This document shows, one piece after another, positions 10,526 through 23,189 of a stretch of 64,000 nucleotides of DNA. This DNA is from Numida meleagris (Eukaryota > Chordata > Aves > Galliformes > Numididae), in the NCBI RefSeq assembly GCF_002078875.1, contig NC_034438.1, positions 69,143,628 to 69,207,627 on the forward strand. Direction: 5' to 3'. The translations under genes were made by a program, and so were the position numbers. The notes below the pieces were generated by a model. That model had not been told where the DNA came from, searched no databases, and saw only the letters and a list, made by a program, of their open reading frames with translations. Positions within the stretch are counted from its first letter, which is position 1, and every line of letters starts with the position of its first letter.

Positions 10526-12635
10526 TAATTATTTCAAAATCTATATTTTTTTCCTCTTTTGTATTTCTAATAGGCTGTCTTCTGTTCACATGAGTGTTTG
10601 GCTTCCATATTGTTAAACCAAGAGGTATAATGGCATGTGTGATGTAACTACTAGAGTCTATTGTAGCCCAGAATTTACTGATTTATAAAAACTTGGGGAA
10701 AGAGACCTTTAAATTAACTTCCACTGCTTACCTGGAAGACAATCCCATGCAATTTTCTTGATTCTCTATCCTCATGTATTAGAGAGTGAGTCTGAGCCAA
10801 CAGCTCTTTTCTAAAAGGCAGAAGCTGCAGCAGCATACACAGAAAGAGGACTTTAAAATGACCAAAGTGAAACTGCCTGTTTGATGTATTTAAAAAAGGA
10901 TGACATTGTAATATTAAATGCACTCTATGTAGCAGAATCTTTGTATTCTGACAGAATTTACAATGTGCAAAACAAAACAAGGAAAAGTGATTCTCTCAAG
11001 TGTTTTTTTAGCTGTTCAAATGAACAGCTGCAAAATGCATATCATTTTCTATTTTAAAGGCAGAGAGAAGAAAAACTTTCTCCTTTACTTGCTCATCTCT
11101 GCATCTTGTTGGACTGTTTCTTTTTCTTTTGACATCTATTATGACCTTTCCTGCAGAGCTTTCATAACTAATGTTTTCATTTTGGCTATCTGCTCTCATA
11201 CACTGCATATATCCAGTCTCCTGTTGCTTAAATTAATGTTGTCTGTTTCACACAGCTACATATTAAATGAGTCTGTACCTGAACACTGTAATTGATAGTA
11301 CCATGAGTGGTTGTAGGTATTGATTCACCTCCTCTCTCACTGGCCTATTCCAAGAAACTGTCAGGTTTAGTTCAACATTTCCACCACAGCATTCATCTCT
11401 ACCAGCTACTCATCCAGGTGAAAAAAATTAGTTGTGTATTTCCATGGGAAATAATAAATAAGATAAAAAGTGATAAAACTTAGTGAAGGAAGCAGTTGGT
11501 TTTTGTTTTGTCTTGGGCTGTCTTGAGAAAGATATTTTCTTTGACTTAGTTTCCACAACAGCTGTACAAATAGTGCAAGATGCCACAGTGAGAGGCAGGA
11601 TATAAAGAATGGGAGGGGAAGAGGCAAATCAGGTTTTCTGCTGTGCATAGCTTTTCCTCAAGATTGAGACTGGTTTCTATGCATGATACAAATAAGCTCA
11701 GAGTCACAGTTCCTCCCTCCCTGTTACTTCCTTTCAGTCAGTACGTATTGAATTGAATGTTGAATGTACTTAACACACTGTTGCCAAAAAACTCTTGGGT
11801 GACCACAAAGCATGAGCTATTGCAGTGGTCAGATGAGCCAGCAGGGAGAAGTAATGACTGTTTATGGCAGGACTGCTATCAAAATGTTTGTTTTGTAAAT
11901 GGTACATAAGCAATAATAGCCTTCCTAATTTTGAAATGATTATAAGGCTCATGGAATGGTAAGGTACCCAGTACTTCATACTGAAATCCCCCTATATTTT
12001 ACGTGATTGCAAATAATGGGAAGACTTGTGCATTACCTGAACTTGCAGCCGGTTTTGAACAAATTGCTTTCAATATTAGTCATAAACTCCTGTTTCAAAA
12101 TCAAAAATTTTTTTAATCACCTTCTAATAATAGAGTATTTGTCTCCAGGATAGCAAAGGGATTTGAAGGGAAAAGCTTAACTCCATGGTATGGGTACACA
12201 GATTATGCTCTTACTTTCCAGCACTTACAGCCAGATTGCATGGACAAGAATTGACTATTACAGGAAACATTCTCCAGCCTAATATTATACATTTACAAAC
12301 CCTTTAAAAACAGTGCTTTTACCTATAACTACCAAAATTATTTGGTGGATCTGACTCCTGCACATACAATCTTTGTACAACAGGCTTTTTATTTTGAAAT
12401 CGTGTGTTCTCTAACTACCCTCATTTTTTTTTGTCTTCTAATTATCTACTTCTACCTGGGAAAATGAACCTGACAAAGATATTCTTGGTGTGTACAAAGT
12501 AAGTGAACATGTTAATCATGTTTTGAGCATTCTTATACTGTTTCAATCATTCAATTTCTATACATTTTAAAGCATCAATCATTTTAATTGTAGTGGAACT
12601 TCTGGTCATTTTAGTTTTGTTGCACTTGAAATAAA
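10526..12635. other. Unique AT-rich sequence, no gene seen
   Basis: No repeat family or exon is recognised. The 110-codon plus frame at 10,963-11,295 is hydrophobic and lacks any recognisable motif. I treat it as chance. Confidence 0.55.
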
Positions 12636-12700
12636 TCATGGAATCATGGACTCATTTAGGTTGGAAAAGATTTTCAAGTTCATCAAGTCCAAAATCAAAT
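12636..12700 (-). mobile_element. CR1 3' stub, reverse orientation
   Basis: About 65 bases (ATCATGGAATCATGGACTCA, then TAGGTTGGAAAAGATTTTCA) match the reverse complement of a CR1 terminal region. The rest of the element is absent, as expected for a severely 5'-truncated insertion. Confidence 0.75.
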
Positions 12701-15235
12701 CCTGCATTCATTTATTTACTTTACTTATTATTATGCATACAGCTTCCTGAATTCAGAGTTACTTTTCACTCATTGTTCTTTCTAGCAAGCTGTGAAAGTA
12801 GTGTGGGAAATACCTGGGTTAAAGATACAGAAAAATTTCTACAGATCCCTTTCCCCCCCCTTCACTAAGAGCAAGTTTTGAGGAATGTTAGAATTAGAAA
12901 TGTTTAATATAGAGGAAAAGAAGAGGAGGAGACTTAGAAAATTTTTCTCTGCTTCTGACAGTGTCTAAGGTAAATGACTGTCTGGATATTCTAACTTCTC
13001 TCTTGCTCCACATGGGTAAAATTTTAAATTCCAGTAGCAGAACACTCTGGAGAAGATGATTTTTCCCACTTATGACTAGCGATCTAGCTGCCTATCTTCA
13101 GATTGTCACAGAAGTAAAGTAATTTTAATATGTTTAGGAGCTACGTGAAAACTTTCTGATGCTGCTACTAATTAATTAATCTCCATATGTCAGCTCATAT
13201 AGAAGCAACAAAGAAATTCTGACTTTTTCTCATTGCATGGCACTTACATAGAAGGTTATCCTTTATATGACAGCTTGGGATTACAGTTTTTAAGGTGAAA
13301 GCTACAGAGAATTATCCTTCATTTTTACCTTTCTTACTTTCTCCTTGTCCTGCAAAGATTATTTAACTCCAAATAAATATGTATCAGATGTAGTCCTTTT
13401 TATCTGCTTTCTCAGGCCTACTGAAGTTAAAAAGTTCAGGAGATATTTTGAAGAATATTTCCCCCCGACTCAGCTGCCACAGCAAAGACAATTCAGGTTT
13501 CTATAAAGCCTGATTGCCTCTTAATTCCCAGCTGAATTGTGGGACTCAAGATGTCTCCTAGCTCTGGTTTAAATTCTAGTTTGGGACTTCCAAGACACCC
13601 TCAGTCTAGGTAATTTGATCCCCTTTCACCTTTTCCATTTATCCTTTTTCTTTTCTCTTTACAGTCACCAGTGCTTCCCTCTTCTTCACATAGTTTCCTT
13701 TGTAATGAAAATTTTTACTTTTCTTATAGGTAACACCCTCATTTTTCCTCCTAGTTCAGCTGTTAAATTTACTTTTCTTTGACAAAATGTGATGCCATTT
13801 TTTTTACCAATGAATTCCTTGAACTCTTGCACAGAAGTGAGTGTGAAAGTACTCTATGTACTGGAGTAATGCACCAAGCATTGCCATGCATTACAACATA
13901 AAGGATAGAAAAATACAGCTCTACACTTCTGTTGTCAACTTTTCTGCACTAGCATCATCACAATAAGCCCCCCACAGTTGTCCTGTTTATCTTTCTCTAA
14001 CTCCTGATAGGAAAATTGGACTGAGTGACTTGCCAAGGCCTTGTAATGAGGCCACAATCCTGTTTGAAATTCCCCTTAGTAGGTTCCTTTTGATTGTTAA
14101 TCTGTTGATCATGTCAAATACTCTCTCCCTTCACTACTGCATGATTTCAGGGAGGCAAACACTCTAAGAAGCAATGAGCCTGCATTCTGTGATGAGCTTT
14201 GGAATCATGCCGCTAATTGCTGTGGCTGTGATTCTCAGTTTGACTGATAGCTCTAGGAATCAAAGTGTTTTCTCTGGAGTTCTGCATGATTTACAAGTGA
14301 GCCCTCTGGCTTTCTTATTGAATCACCATGCCAACCATTAGCAACATTTCTCACTAAATGCATAACGCAGTCTACAAGCTTTTCAACTTTCTGTACATGT
14401 GATTGTAAATGGTCTAATATACATTAAGTTTTGTTTACCAGATAATGTATTTTTTTCCTTTTATTTTTAAGGTTAGGTATGTATATGTGAAATAAGTGTG
14501 CACATAACAATCACACTGTGGTATAGTGCCATGTGCATACTGTAATTCTTTATGTGATTCACTATGATGGTTTTTGTTGCTGTTACTGATGTGTGTGCAT
14601 TATTTAAATGAGGTCTTATAACTGCATAAATTTAGATAAAAATCTGGACATGTTTTGTTTTCAAAATATCTCCCATATAACACTCAAGCTTTTTTCTCAA
14701 AGTCATTTCTATAAATCAAAATACCCACATAAGGTCAAATATAAGAAAGGAAAGTTTAATAAGAAAAAGATGGATGTATACATGTCTACACGAAGATAAG
14801 TGATGAGAATAGTATACATATAGATTTGTAGAGTTCGTTGAGACCCTATTATCAACAATTCTGTCAGAAAATGAACATTGCATAGTATGAAGTCCTTGCA
14901 CTGATGCTAGCACGTATGGGGTGTAGGAGTATATGTGCATATATATTGTGCACGTGTGATATTTGTCTGCACAAAAATCAGACTTCTTGTTCATATTCCC
15001 CAGTCTGCAGTGACATGCTGACATTATGTAACAGATTTTTGTGTGTCTGAAAAGCCACAAACTCTTATCCTATTGTAAATGGGCTTCCAATAGAAAATTG
15101 AAAAAAAAAACAACCAGATAAATCAAGTCTTCATTAACTTCTCCACAGCCTTTATGCTTAGAACAAAAAGGTTCATGGAGGAGAACCACTATCAGTAGGT
15201 GAGGGTTGAGCCATGAGGTGCTTCTATTAACTCAA
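12701..15235. other. Unique AT-rich sequence, no gene seen
   Basis: No recognisable exon or transposon. Mostly 60-68 percent A+T by eye with short homopolymer runs. Confidence 0.5.
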
Positions 15236-15510
15236 TCTGTACAAATTTGTTGGACGTTAGGGTCTGCACACGATTCTGCTGAGACAACTGGTTTGACCGC
15301 TCTCTTTTTCTTTTCAATGGTGGTGAAGATTAGGGGAGGTTACCAACAATTGGAGAAAGGCAAGTATCGTACTCATTTTGAAAAAGAACAAGAAAGTTGG
15401 TATGGGGAAATGCCAGTGACCCTCACTTCAGCCCATGAGAAAATCATGTGCCCTTTTGGAGCACACTCCAGGGATCACATACAAAGAGAGCTGAGATCTC
15501 AGTAACAGGT
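15235..15510 (+). mobile_element. Ancient CR1 reverse-transcriptase fragment
   Basis: An internal CR1 piece with no 3' tail. The stretch GGCAAGTATCGTACTCATTT followed by TGAAAAAGAACAAGAAAG corresponds to the CR1 RT segment that usually encodes 'ANVTPIFKKGKK'. The following CCAGTGACCCTCACTTCAGC and GAGAAAATCATG match the 'PVSLTSVPGKIME' segment. Both ends fade into unique sequence. The apparent 99-codon frame here is out of register with the LINE frame in places, and is not a gene. Confidence 0.65.
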
Positions 15511-18500
15511 AACGTTCAGACAGTGAAGAGAGCTGACATGCTTTCAAATTCCTCTGGGATCCAGAGTTGGAGAAAATAGGTTTATTTATTTTTTGAAATC
15601 ATACCTTAGCTGCTAAGAGCAGCTTTCACAGCCTTTCTCAGTTGGCTGTGGTCCAGATAACCTTTACATAAATCAGCATAGTGAGTCTTAAGAATGAATT
15701 TCACTCCAACATGAAAACTCTTCAGAGCAATGAAGAATCCTTATCCGAACTCCTCATTAGTACAACACTTCTTTTTGGGGGGAGTCAGGCAGAATTCACT
15801 GCTTAGGCATGCAAACACTGCCAGGTGGGATGGGTCAGATCGGGGCATCATGATATTTAAAGGATTAGAGTTTTAAGGAGAAAGAATTATTACTTTTTAG
15901 ATTATGCTCCTGAAGTATAGCTTTAGACATATTTTCACTATGTCTCTGGGCAACGGTGCCTTTAACTGATTGTTAAAACACTCTTTTTTAATTCTTCTGG
16001 TCCTCCATATTAAAGAGGGTATATAATTTCACAGCTTTATAAATATTTCCAGTTTTACTTCCTTTTAAATGTCTCTCTGATGTGACTATCACTCTTTTGT
16101 TTTTTTGTCTGAAGTTTTGTTGTCATTCAAATTCTTGCACTTGGGACTTCCTCTGGATTCTTAGAACTGAAAAGTTGTTGAGGTCTCGCTCTTAACTCTT
16201 GCTTTTTCATCTTACTGATGCTGTTCAGAATGAGTCAGCTTTGGAAACACCCCCATGTGCCATGGAAATTATTACCATCTTGTAATAATGAAGAGGGAAC
16301 ACTTTGGAATACAGAAAATAATATTGACTTTGGAATTAATATATCTTCTTCTTTCATGTTCTTGTTTTTCTTTTATTCTCTCATTTCCCTTTGGGGATTT
16401 TAAATATGACTGCATATAGTTCTGTCCAGGCTCATATCCTGTATTGGGGAAAGAACATGAAGTCACTTGAAATTAAATGAAGAAATTACAAGTGTTTCCA
16501 TGCAGGAAAAACAACTAATGAATAATTAGACTTCTCCAAAACAGATTTTCCTATGCTTAAGATACATTAATAGAAAAATTTGGAACCAAAATTTTTATGA
16601 AAACAGTTATCATGACAAGCTGGATAATAGGATTTAAAATACTTTTCCTATTCTCAATTAATAAATCAAAATGATTTTATTTCTCCAATTAACAGACTGG
16701 AGAGTTTGGGAAAAAGGCATGAAGAGAATCTGAATTAATTAGAATACAAAGGGAGACATGTCATTCCAGATCCAATATTTTACTGTTCTTTATGTTTCCT
16801 TAAGAAAACAATTTGGAAAATGAGCAGTACAAAATTCAATTTCAGAAGTGTTAAATCTTGTTAGCTACTTAAACAGCATAATTTTCTACATTTATTTTAT
16901 GAATTTTTTTTATCAGTGTTGTTTTCAAAATTTTGATTATATTTAAAAGTACTGTCTTTTCTATAAGTTATTTAAGTGAAAAATTTCAAAACTTGAGGGG
17001 AAAATGCTTCATCTAGAGCAAATATGTCTCCATATGCCTGCTCAAGATTCAGGTCAAAGGAAAATTTGAGCAGTGATGGGTATTTTCTGTTGGAGAGAAA
17101 TTATTACTATATGTAAAGCAGCCAGGGTTTTGGTCTGTTATTTTTAGACAGGATGTTTTGTGGTGTCTCGATGAAGTGGTTATATAGACCAAGCTGAAAA
17201 TTGTAATCTGTGGCATAAAAAGTTTGTTTTATTGCACTAATTAACATGACATTTTGAATGTGTAGTCTTCAGAATAAAATAACAATCTTAGCAATAGTCT
17301 GCAAAGAAATATAATATACTTTTGACTACTTAGCTCTAACTCATATAAAAGCAACTCAACCATCTTGGACTGTGCTGCAATATATATTTTGGTTTTAGTT
17401 TCACAAATGTAGATCACTAATTATTTGACTGCTGCTTTCACATTCTTTCTGTCCATTACAACAAAGCATCTAATTAGATTCTCTATGCACTTGAATTAGA
17501 TTTGGTAGAATTTTGCCAACTTTGTTGACCCTTTTATTCACCTCAGCCTGGAATATAGACAGAGATGGAAAATTTCAACAACATTGTGTTTATTTTTAAA
17601 TATCATGTAGAAGTTCTGTCCTACGCAGATACCGTACATGCTGACCCTTGCCTCCTAGAGATCTCAGAAGTCATTTTTACTCATGTTGAAAGTAATTTAT
17701 TTTCAGCCCAGATATAACAACTATTCAAAACTACATCATTTTCCACTTTTTTTTTCATTTTGAAAAAACAACATCGATATAAATAGTATTGAGATAGACC
17801 ACTGTCCATTCTTCATTTGACAAGCCATCAGTGAAGTTTTAAAAAGAAATTATTCTGGGTGAAACTGAGAACCTGAGTGTTTAAAAAATACAAATGTTAA
17901 TTGTCATATCAAAAAAAGGAAGAGGATTAGGAAAGGAAAAGAATGCAAACAACAGATATTGATCATAGTGTGTAAAAACCATTCAAGTATTCATGTATTC
18001 ACGCTCGTATTTCATCTCATATTTGTGTGAGTCCCCACTGAACCACAGCACAATTAAAATAGAGAATAACAGCACTCTTGGAGATAAAGATACAGATAAA
18101 ATCTACTGCTCATTATATGTCATATATTCAATTGAAATCCCATCTATCAAGTTATCATAAAAAAAAAATCTGAAAATAGAAAGCATTATGGATTGCATTG
18201 TAGAAATTACAAAAGACAGAGATTAGAGCGATTCCGGTGTCTAGTGTGTAATAAATTAATTTGTGGCTCTGTTAATAGTAACAGGAATACTGATGGGAAA
18301 ATTGCTCAGTAGCTGTGAAAGAATGCTTGCAGCAAAATTCTGCCAACTAAAAAGTAAGAGGAAAGCAAGTCTCAAACAGGAAAGTAAAGGTGTCAGTTTA
18401 AAATAATTTATTTAATAATTGGAAATCATTACTTTTCATTTCTATGCTCTGATACTGTATTAGGGAATGTTGCTATTGGTATCAACACCATTGTATCATG

Positions 18501-18950
18501 ACTACTGAGAAAAAACTTCATTAGACAGCTCAGAAATTCTCCAAGTTTATGGTACTGGAGAATTGGACTCAAGGCCGGGGGACACAGGTAAGGAGTTAGT
18601 TTGCAAATGTAGCCCTTCAAAGGTAATTTAAAATCCAAATCCAGTTCCACCAGGCTATTTAGATTAAGAGAAAAATGAGAACGATTGAGGAATATTTATT
18701 ACATTCACCAGGAATGTATAAAAAGTTCTTAACATTAAAAATTTTCATCATAAGAATGAGCTACATTTCAAACTGTACATCTGACCGAAAATATGTTCAT
18801 GCTACAAAATAAGCATCAGCTTCAATCTTGATTTGGAATATCCTAGAAAGAGTGAATTGGTAAAGTGAAATTAACAAAATGTTTCCCAGCTCTAATGAAG
18901 AGAAATCTTTGGAAACATATGAAATTTCACTATTAAGTTTGATTAGGGTG
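15511..18950. other. Unique AT-rich sequence, no gene seen
   Basis: No transposon landmark, RNA gene or exon-like segment is seen. Sequence is strongly AT-rich with short A and T runs. Confidence 0.5.
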
Positions 18951-18952
18951 CA

Positions 18953-19352
18953 TTTTTTTCCTTTTTCTTTTCTTTTTCTTTTCTTTTCTTTTCTTTTCTT
19001 TTCTTTTCTTTTCTTTTCTTTTCTTTCTTTTCTTTCTTTTCTTTTCTTTTCTTTTCTTTTCTTTTCTTTTCTTTTCTTTTCTTTTCTTTTCTTTTCTTTT
19101 CTTTTCTTNNNNNNNNNNNNNNNNNNNNNNNNNNNNNNNNNNNNNNNNNNNNNNNNNNNNNNNNNNNNNNNNNNNNNNNNNNNNNNNNNNNNNNNNNNNN
19201 NNNNNNNNNNNNNNNNNNNNNNNNNNNNNNNNNNNNNNNNNNNNNNNNNNNNNCCTTTCCTTTCCTTTCCTTTCCTTTCCTTTCCTTTCCTTTCCTTTCC
19301 TTTCCTTTCCTTTCCTTTCCTTTCCTTTCCTTTCCTTTTCTTCTCTTTTCCT
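18953..19352. repeat. Polypyrimidine pentanucleotide array with assembly gap
   Basis: Left of the gap the unit is TTTTC (about 18,953-19,108, with a few TTTC variants). Then come 145 N (19,109-19,253). Right of the gap the unit is CCTTT (19,254 to about 19,336), ending in imperfect CTTTTCTTCTCTTTTCC. The plus strand is almost pure pyrimidine. Long frames reported through it, such as KRKEK or LFFSF repeats, are artefacts of the repeat. The true array length is unknown. Confidence 0.95.
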
Positions 19353-22282
19353 CCATGCTTTTGACATTTTTCCATTGTTCTTACTTTTAATGTTTTATTT
19401 TTCTATTTTTCACAGTGTTGTTGCAATTATATATATGTATACCTCTTAACTCTTTTTCCTGCACCAAGTTCCTTTTCAGACGTGGATAAAAATGCTATAA
19501 TACTCACTTCACAGGCATGCAGGCAATTACCCAGTGCAGCTAGGGATAGTAAAGCAAGACTTTTACATGTTACAAAGGGTAGGAAAGTATCATAGTCACC
19601 AGCAATGACTGCTGGTGACCAGCTCTGTGTTTCCATAGAAGTTAATACCATACCTCAGCTATTTTCATTAATTATTTAGAAGATAGCTGAAGAAAAATAT
19701 GGTATGGCACAAAGATTTTTCAGAATTATGAATGAGGAAGATCTGACATTCAAAGAGAAGGTGAAAGCTTGCTTGATAGGCAATTTTAGTGAAAAAGAGG
19801 ATACACACATGCAAAATTAATATTGTTTGAGTACGCAGTACACTGTACGGAGAGAGATTATATATATATAAAACAGTGACTGAAAAAAGTCAAAATATCT
19901 ACTTTAAGATTCAGCTCAGCAGGTTCTCTCAGTGCCCTGCTATGATATAATGGTCCACAAAGCAAAGGAATACTGACTGAGTTAGGAATAGACCTTGCCT
20001 CCAAGAGTGATTTTCTCTCTAATGACTTATTATTCAGGTAGCTGCATTACTAGAAGCTGATATGTAAGAGAGATCCAAAACTCCATCAAAGCAATTCAGG
20101 AACTGAAAATATTAAGAGATGTTTATACAAATGAAACTTGTTATTAATTTGACAAGGAATAACAACTCTCATAAGAAGAAGACGTAAGTCTTGCAAGGGC
20201 TTCTACATCAACCTGAGAGGCAATGGTTTAAAGGGAACACTGAATAAGTTCAAATTAGAGCCAAAGAAGACCTTTAGGTTTAACCTTTGTAGGTTTAAGT
20301 AACTCTTGAAATAAGCTATCAAAGGAAGGGTTAAATTTTCCATTCCGTGTAATATCAGAGAAAGGTGTTACCTTCAGAGAAAGTACATTTTCTCAAAAAT
20401 AAGATGGAATCAATGCAGTGGTAATTGAGGGAAACAGGAAGTATATGAAATTCAGGGTGGAAGACTGCATGAGCTGTGGCTCTTTCTTGATCTTCAGCTC
20501 ATTAAATGTTTGAAAACACACACATGGCATGGGAGTGTCCCAAAGGAGAATGCTTTATCTTTCTAGCATATTGTCACAGAAAAATATAGAGATGTTATAT
20601 TAGCCTTCAGAATTTCAATATTTCAAGGGATTATTTTCTTCCAGTTTGGCTTTATCTTTCCCTATTTCTTTGCTTTTTAACAAGTTGAAAATGTCACAGC
20701 CGTTGCCTGCAAATATTGCCAAAAGTTTTTTTTGTGTGTGGCACTGTTTCCACAATAATTAAGTTTGGATTAAATCCATCTCCATCCTTCTGAGTGAAAG
20801 AAAGAGAAAGGTGTAATATCTAGCTTTACTTTTTTTTTAATTGTTAGTATGTTTCTTTCAGTGAAATAAAGTGTGGTTCTCTGAGCAGTCAGCAGACATA
20901 AAGAATAATTCTAGCCTGGTCCTACAGTTTGATGCTTGCAATTCTTAGTTTTGTGTGAAAGGTTTTGTGTCACTATAAAATGTTGTTTACTGAGTATGCT
21001 GACAATGTCAGTGAAGCCAGACCCATTTCAGATTTCAGAATAAGAATGAGCTTCATGCCAGATCATATTCCCACATTTTCTGTTTTCATATTTGTCTTTG
21101 AAACCTCAACAAAGGAGTTGTTTTCTATTGTATTTTCCAATTTACTGATATCATTATATTATTTATTGCAAGGGAGAGTAGGAGAGACAGGAAAGGAGAA
21201 GATAATGAGCAAATACCCAAACAGACAGAGGACATATAATTACAGTTGCTTACTTTACCTCTACATTGTAATACATCGTGCATCCTTAAGAACCCTCAGA
21301 CTTCAGCTCTAGTCTGCAAGCAAAATGATATAGAAGCACTTCCTGTACAGGGTCACTTCATCAATATTCTGGTTATTTCTCTTTGCACAAGTACACATCT
21401 ACTGCTCCTGTGCTTTTCCACATCTGGACATAAAAGATATTGTCTAAGTTGTTACACACTGCAGCAATTCATTATTTCCTTTCCATTTTTTCATCTTCTT
21501 CCTTGTGAAACAATATTTTTAATTCTCTTTGCCCATCCTTTCATTATTTGGACTTTAACTGCACTTTTCAAGATTAATGAACATTTCTCTTAATCACTTT
21601 AATGCAGTCCTTCATTTTCCATTATTAATTGCCCATCTTCAGCAAAAGGTTTATTGGTCAAGTTATTGTATGGTCCTACAGCACAAAGTGGCAGAAGACT
21701 TGTGTCATTGACTGTCATTAAATAGAAAAGAAGTGATGTTTGACATCACTGAATAACAGTCAGCCACAACAGATGATGCAACAAGGGACTTAGGTAATTT
21801 ATCCATATGAAAATAAAAGGTATAAGTTCTAGTTTCAATTGAATACTTTTCCTTCATATACTTGCTATCACTGCATTCACTCAAAACAACAGAAGGAACA
21901 ATCTTTCTTATTGTGATGGCCTAAATTTATATTATCAGATGTATGCTCTTTGACAGTCAGAGGTGCTGTTGTTTGTAACTGTCTGGAGCAGAGCAATTCA
22001 ATTTTTCAAAAAGCAGTACCACATGCTTCAGGACCTAGATGAATATGAAGTTCAGTTTTATTTTATTTAGTAGCTCTCATTCAAAGCATAAGAAAGTAGT
22101 CGGCAATGAGACATAGAGCAGAGAGGGAACACTTTGTAGTGCCAGATTCATCAGTCACAAATGCACAGAAAAAATGAATAAGAGAATGATGCAAGAAGAC
22201 AAAAGAAAGCAATGGTTTAAGGGGATAAGTTTCTCCAGTGATAGGTAGGAGATGATTACTTGAGAATCACTCAATGCGGTAA
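19353..22282. other. Unique AT-rich sequence, no gene seen
   Basis: No recognisable repeat or exon. Two overlapping 115-codon plus frames (20,965-21,312 and 21,246-21,593) lack motifs and look like chance frames. Confidence 0.5.
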
Positions 22283-22727
22283 GAGCTGCTCTGAAATGAA
22301 TGCCTACACTTCTATTTTGTTTTATCTCAACATCAGCAGCAGATGTTAGTGGTATGGAGTAGAGACTGAACTTTCCCACCAGTACTCCATTCCAGTTTGT
22401 TGCCATGTGACAGATGGCAGCAGAGAGGCAGTCTGACAGAATGGCATCTGACATGGAAGTGTGTATGGAGCAAAAGTGTGTCACTGACTTCCTTCATGTG
22501 GAAAAAATGACACCTCTTGGCATTCATCAGTGCTTACTGAACGTTTATGGAGACCAAAAAGTCAGTGTGTTCACAGTGAGGTTGTAGGTGGAACATTTCA
22601 ACAGTGGTGACTGAAATATTGTTATTCTCCAATGGTGCAGAAGTTTACGAGCACAGCATGCAGATGTTAATTGCTGGCAAAAACGCATAGCTAATGTTGC
22701 TGACTATACTGAAAAATAGCACCTCAT

Positions 22728-23083
22728 TGCAGATTCTGAGGCATGGGCTCAGATGTGAACGACCCAAATCGTTTATTACAGGTTCTAACATCCCTTATAT
22801 ACATTCACAAGTCTTCTCTTTTAACTTTCCCACCTGCCTTTACATGTCAACAAAACATTCTACAAGCACTCCTTAACTGTGCATGCAGGAGCTTATCCAA
22901 TCAGAGCCATGAGCTGTTCCTAGCCACACTCTCTTCCTCCAGTCAGGGTTGTCATCACGTGGCCATCACTGACTTTGCTTTTTTCCTCTTCTGGAGGTGT
23001 CCTTCGTTCTCAGCCTTGCTTTTTCATGCCGTTTATCTTGCACCACAGATTCTGCTCTGAATATTCTTTCTTGTATTCCCACA
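22728..23083 (-). mobile_element. Solo LTR nested in mariner
   Basis: A 356-bp LTR in reverse orientation. On the minus strand it begins TGTGGGAATACAAGAAAGA and ends CTGCA. It has a TATA-like box (TATATAAG, plus positions about 22,795-22,801) and an AATAAA polyadenylation signal (plus 22,772-22,777), the normal U3-R order. An inverted CCAAT box (ATTGG on the minus strand) is also present. A second copy is at 43,679-44,004. Flanking 6-mers CCTCAT and CTTCAG match at four of six positions, compatible with an aged target duplication. The family is not identified; the compact layout recalls alpharetrovirus-like avian elements. No viral genes remain. Confidence 0.8.
22772..22801 (-). promoter_or_regulatory. 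LTR TATA box and polyadenylation signal
   Basis: Reading the minus strand, TATATAAG is followed about 20 bases later by AATAAA. Both are intact in this copy. In the sister LTR at 43.7 kb the AATAAA is kept but the TATA site has decayed (plus strand CTTTCATA). Confidence 0.6.
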
Positions 23084-23189
23084 CTTCAGAGCTAAGAATT
23101 TGCTCTATCAATAGTGCTATTGTGCTCTTTATATTTGTTGTAGCTCTCGTGGAAATACGTAGGAGGAATTATTTTTGGAGTGACCCACA

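Larger units (their letters stand above)
22283..23187 (+). mobile_element. Internally deleted mariner, interrupted by an LTR
   Basis: A mariner/Tc1-type DNA transposon remnant. The left terminal repeat is recognisable at 22,288-22,320 (GCTCTGAAATGAATGCCT) and the right one at about 23,150-23,185 (TAGGAGGAATTATTTTTGGA then GTGACC). The 5' third aligns with the reverse complement of 58,450-58,780. The alignment then jumps, near 22,600, to the region matching 57,850 and below, so roughly 600 bases of the transposase are deleted. An LTR occupies 22,728-23,083, and the mariner resumes at GAGCTAAGAATTTGCTCTATC. It is a non-autonomous, dead copy. Confidence 0.85.

Noticed and set aside
18797..19375. 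Long lysine/arginine- or phenylalanine-rich open frames
   Set aside because: They run through a pentanucleotide repeat and 145 unknown bases. Any frame of such an array is open.
20965..21593. Two overlapping 115-codon plus-strand frames
   Set aside because: No recognisable motif, no splice signals in register and AT-driven codon use. Chance frames of this length are expected in 64 kb.
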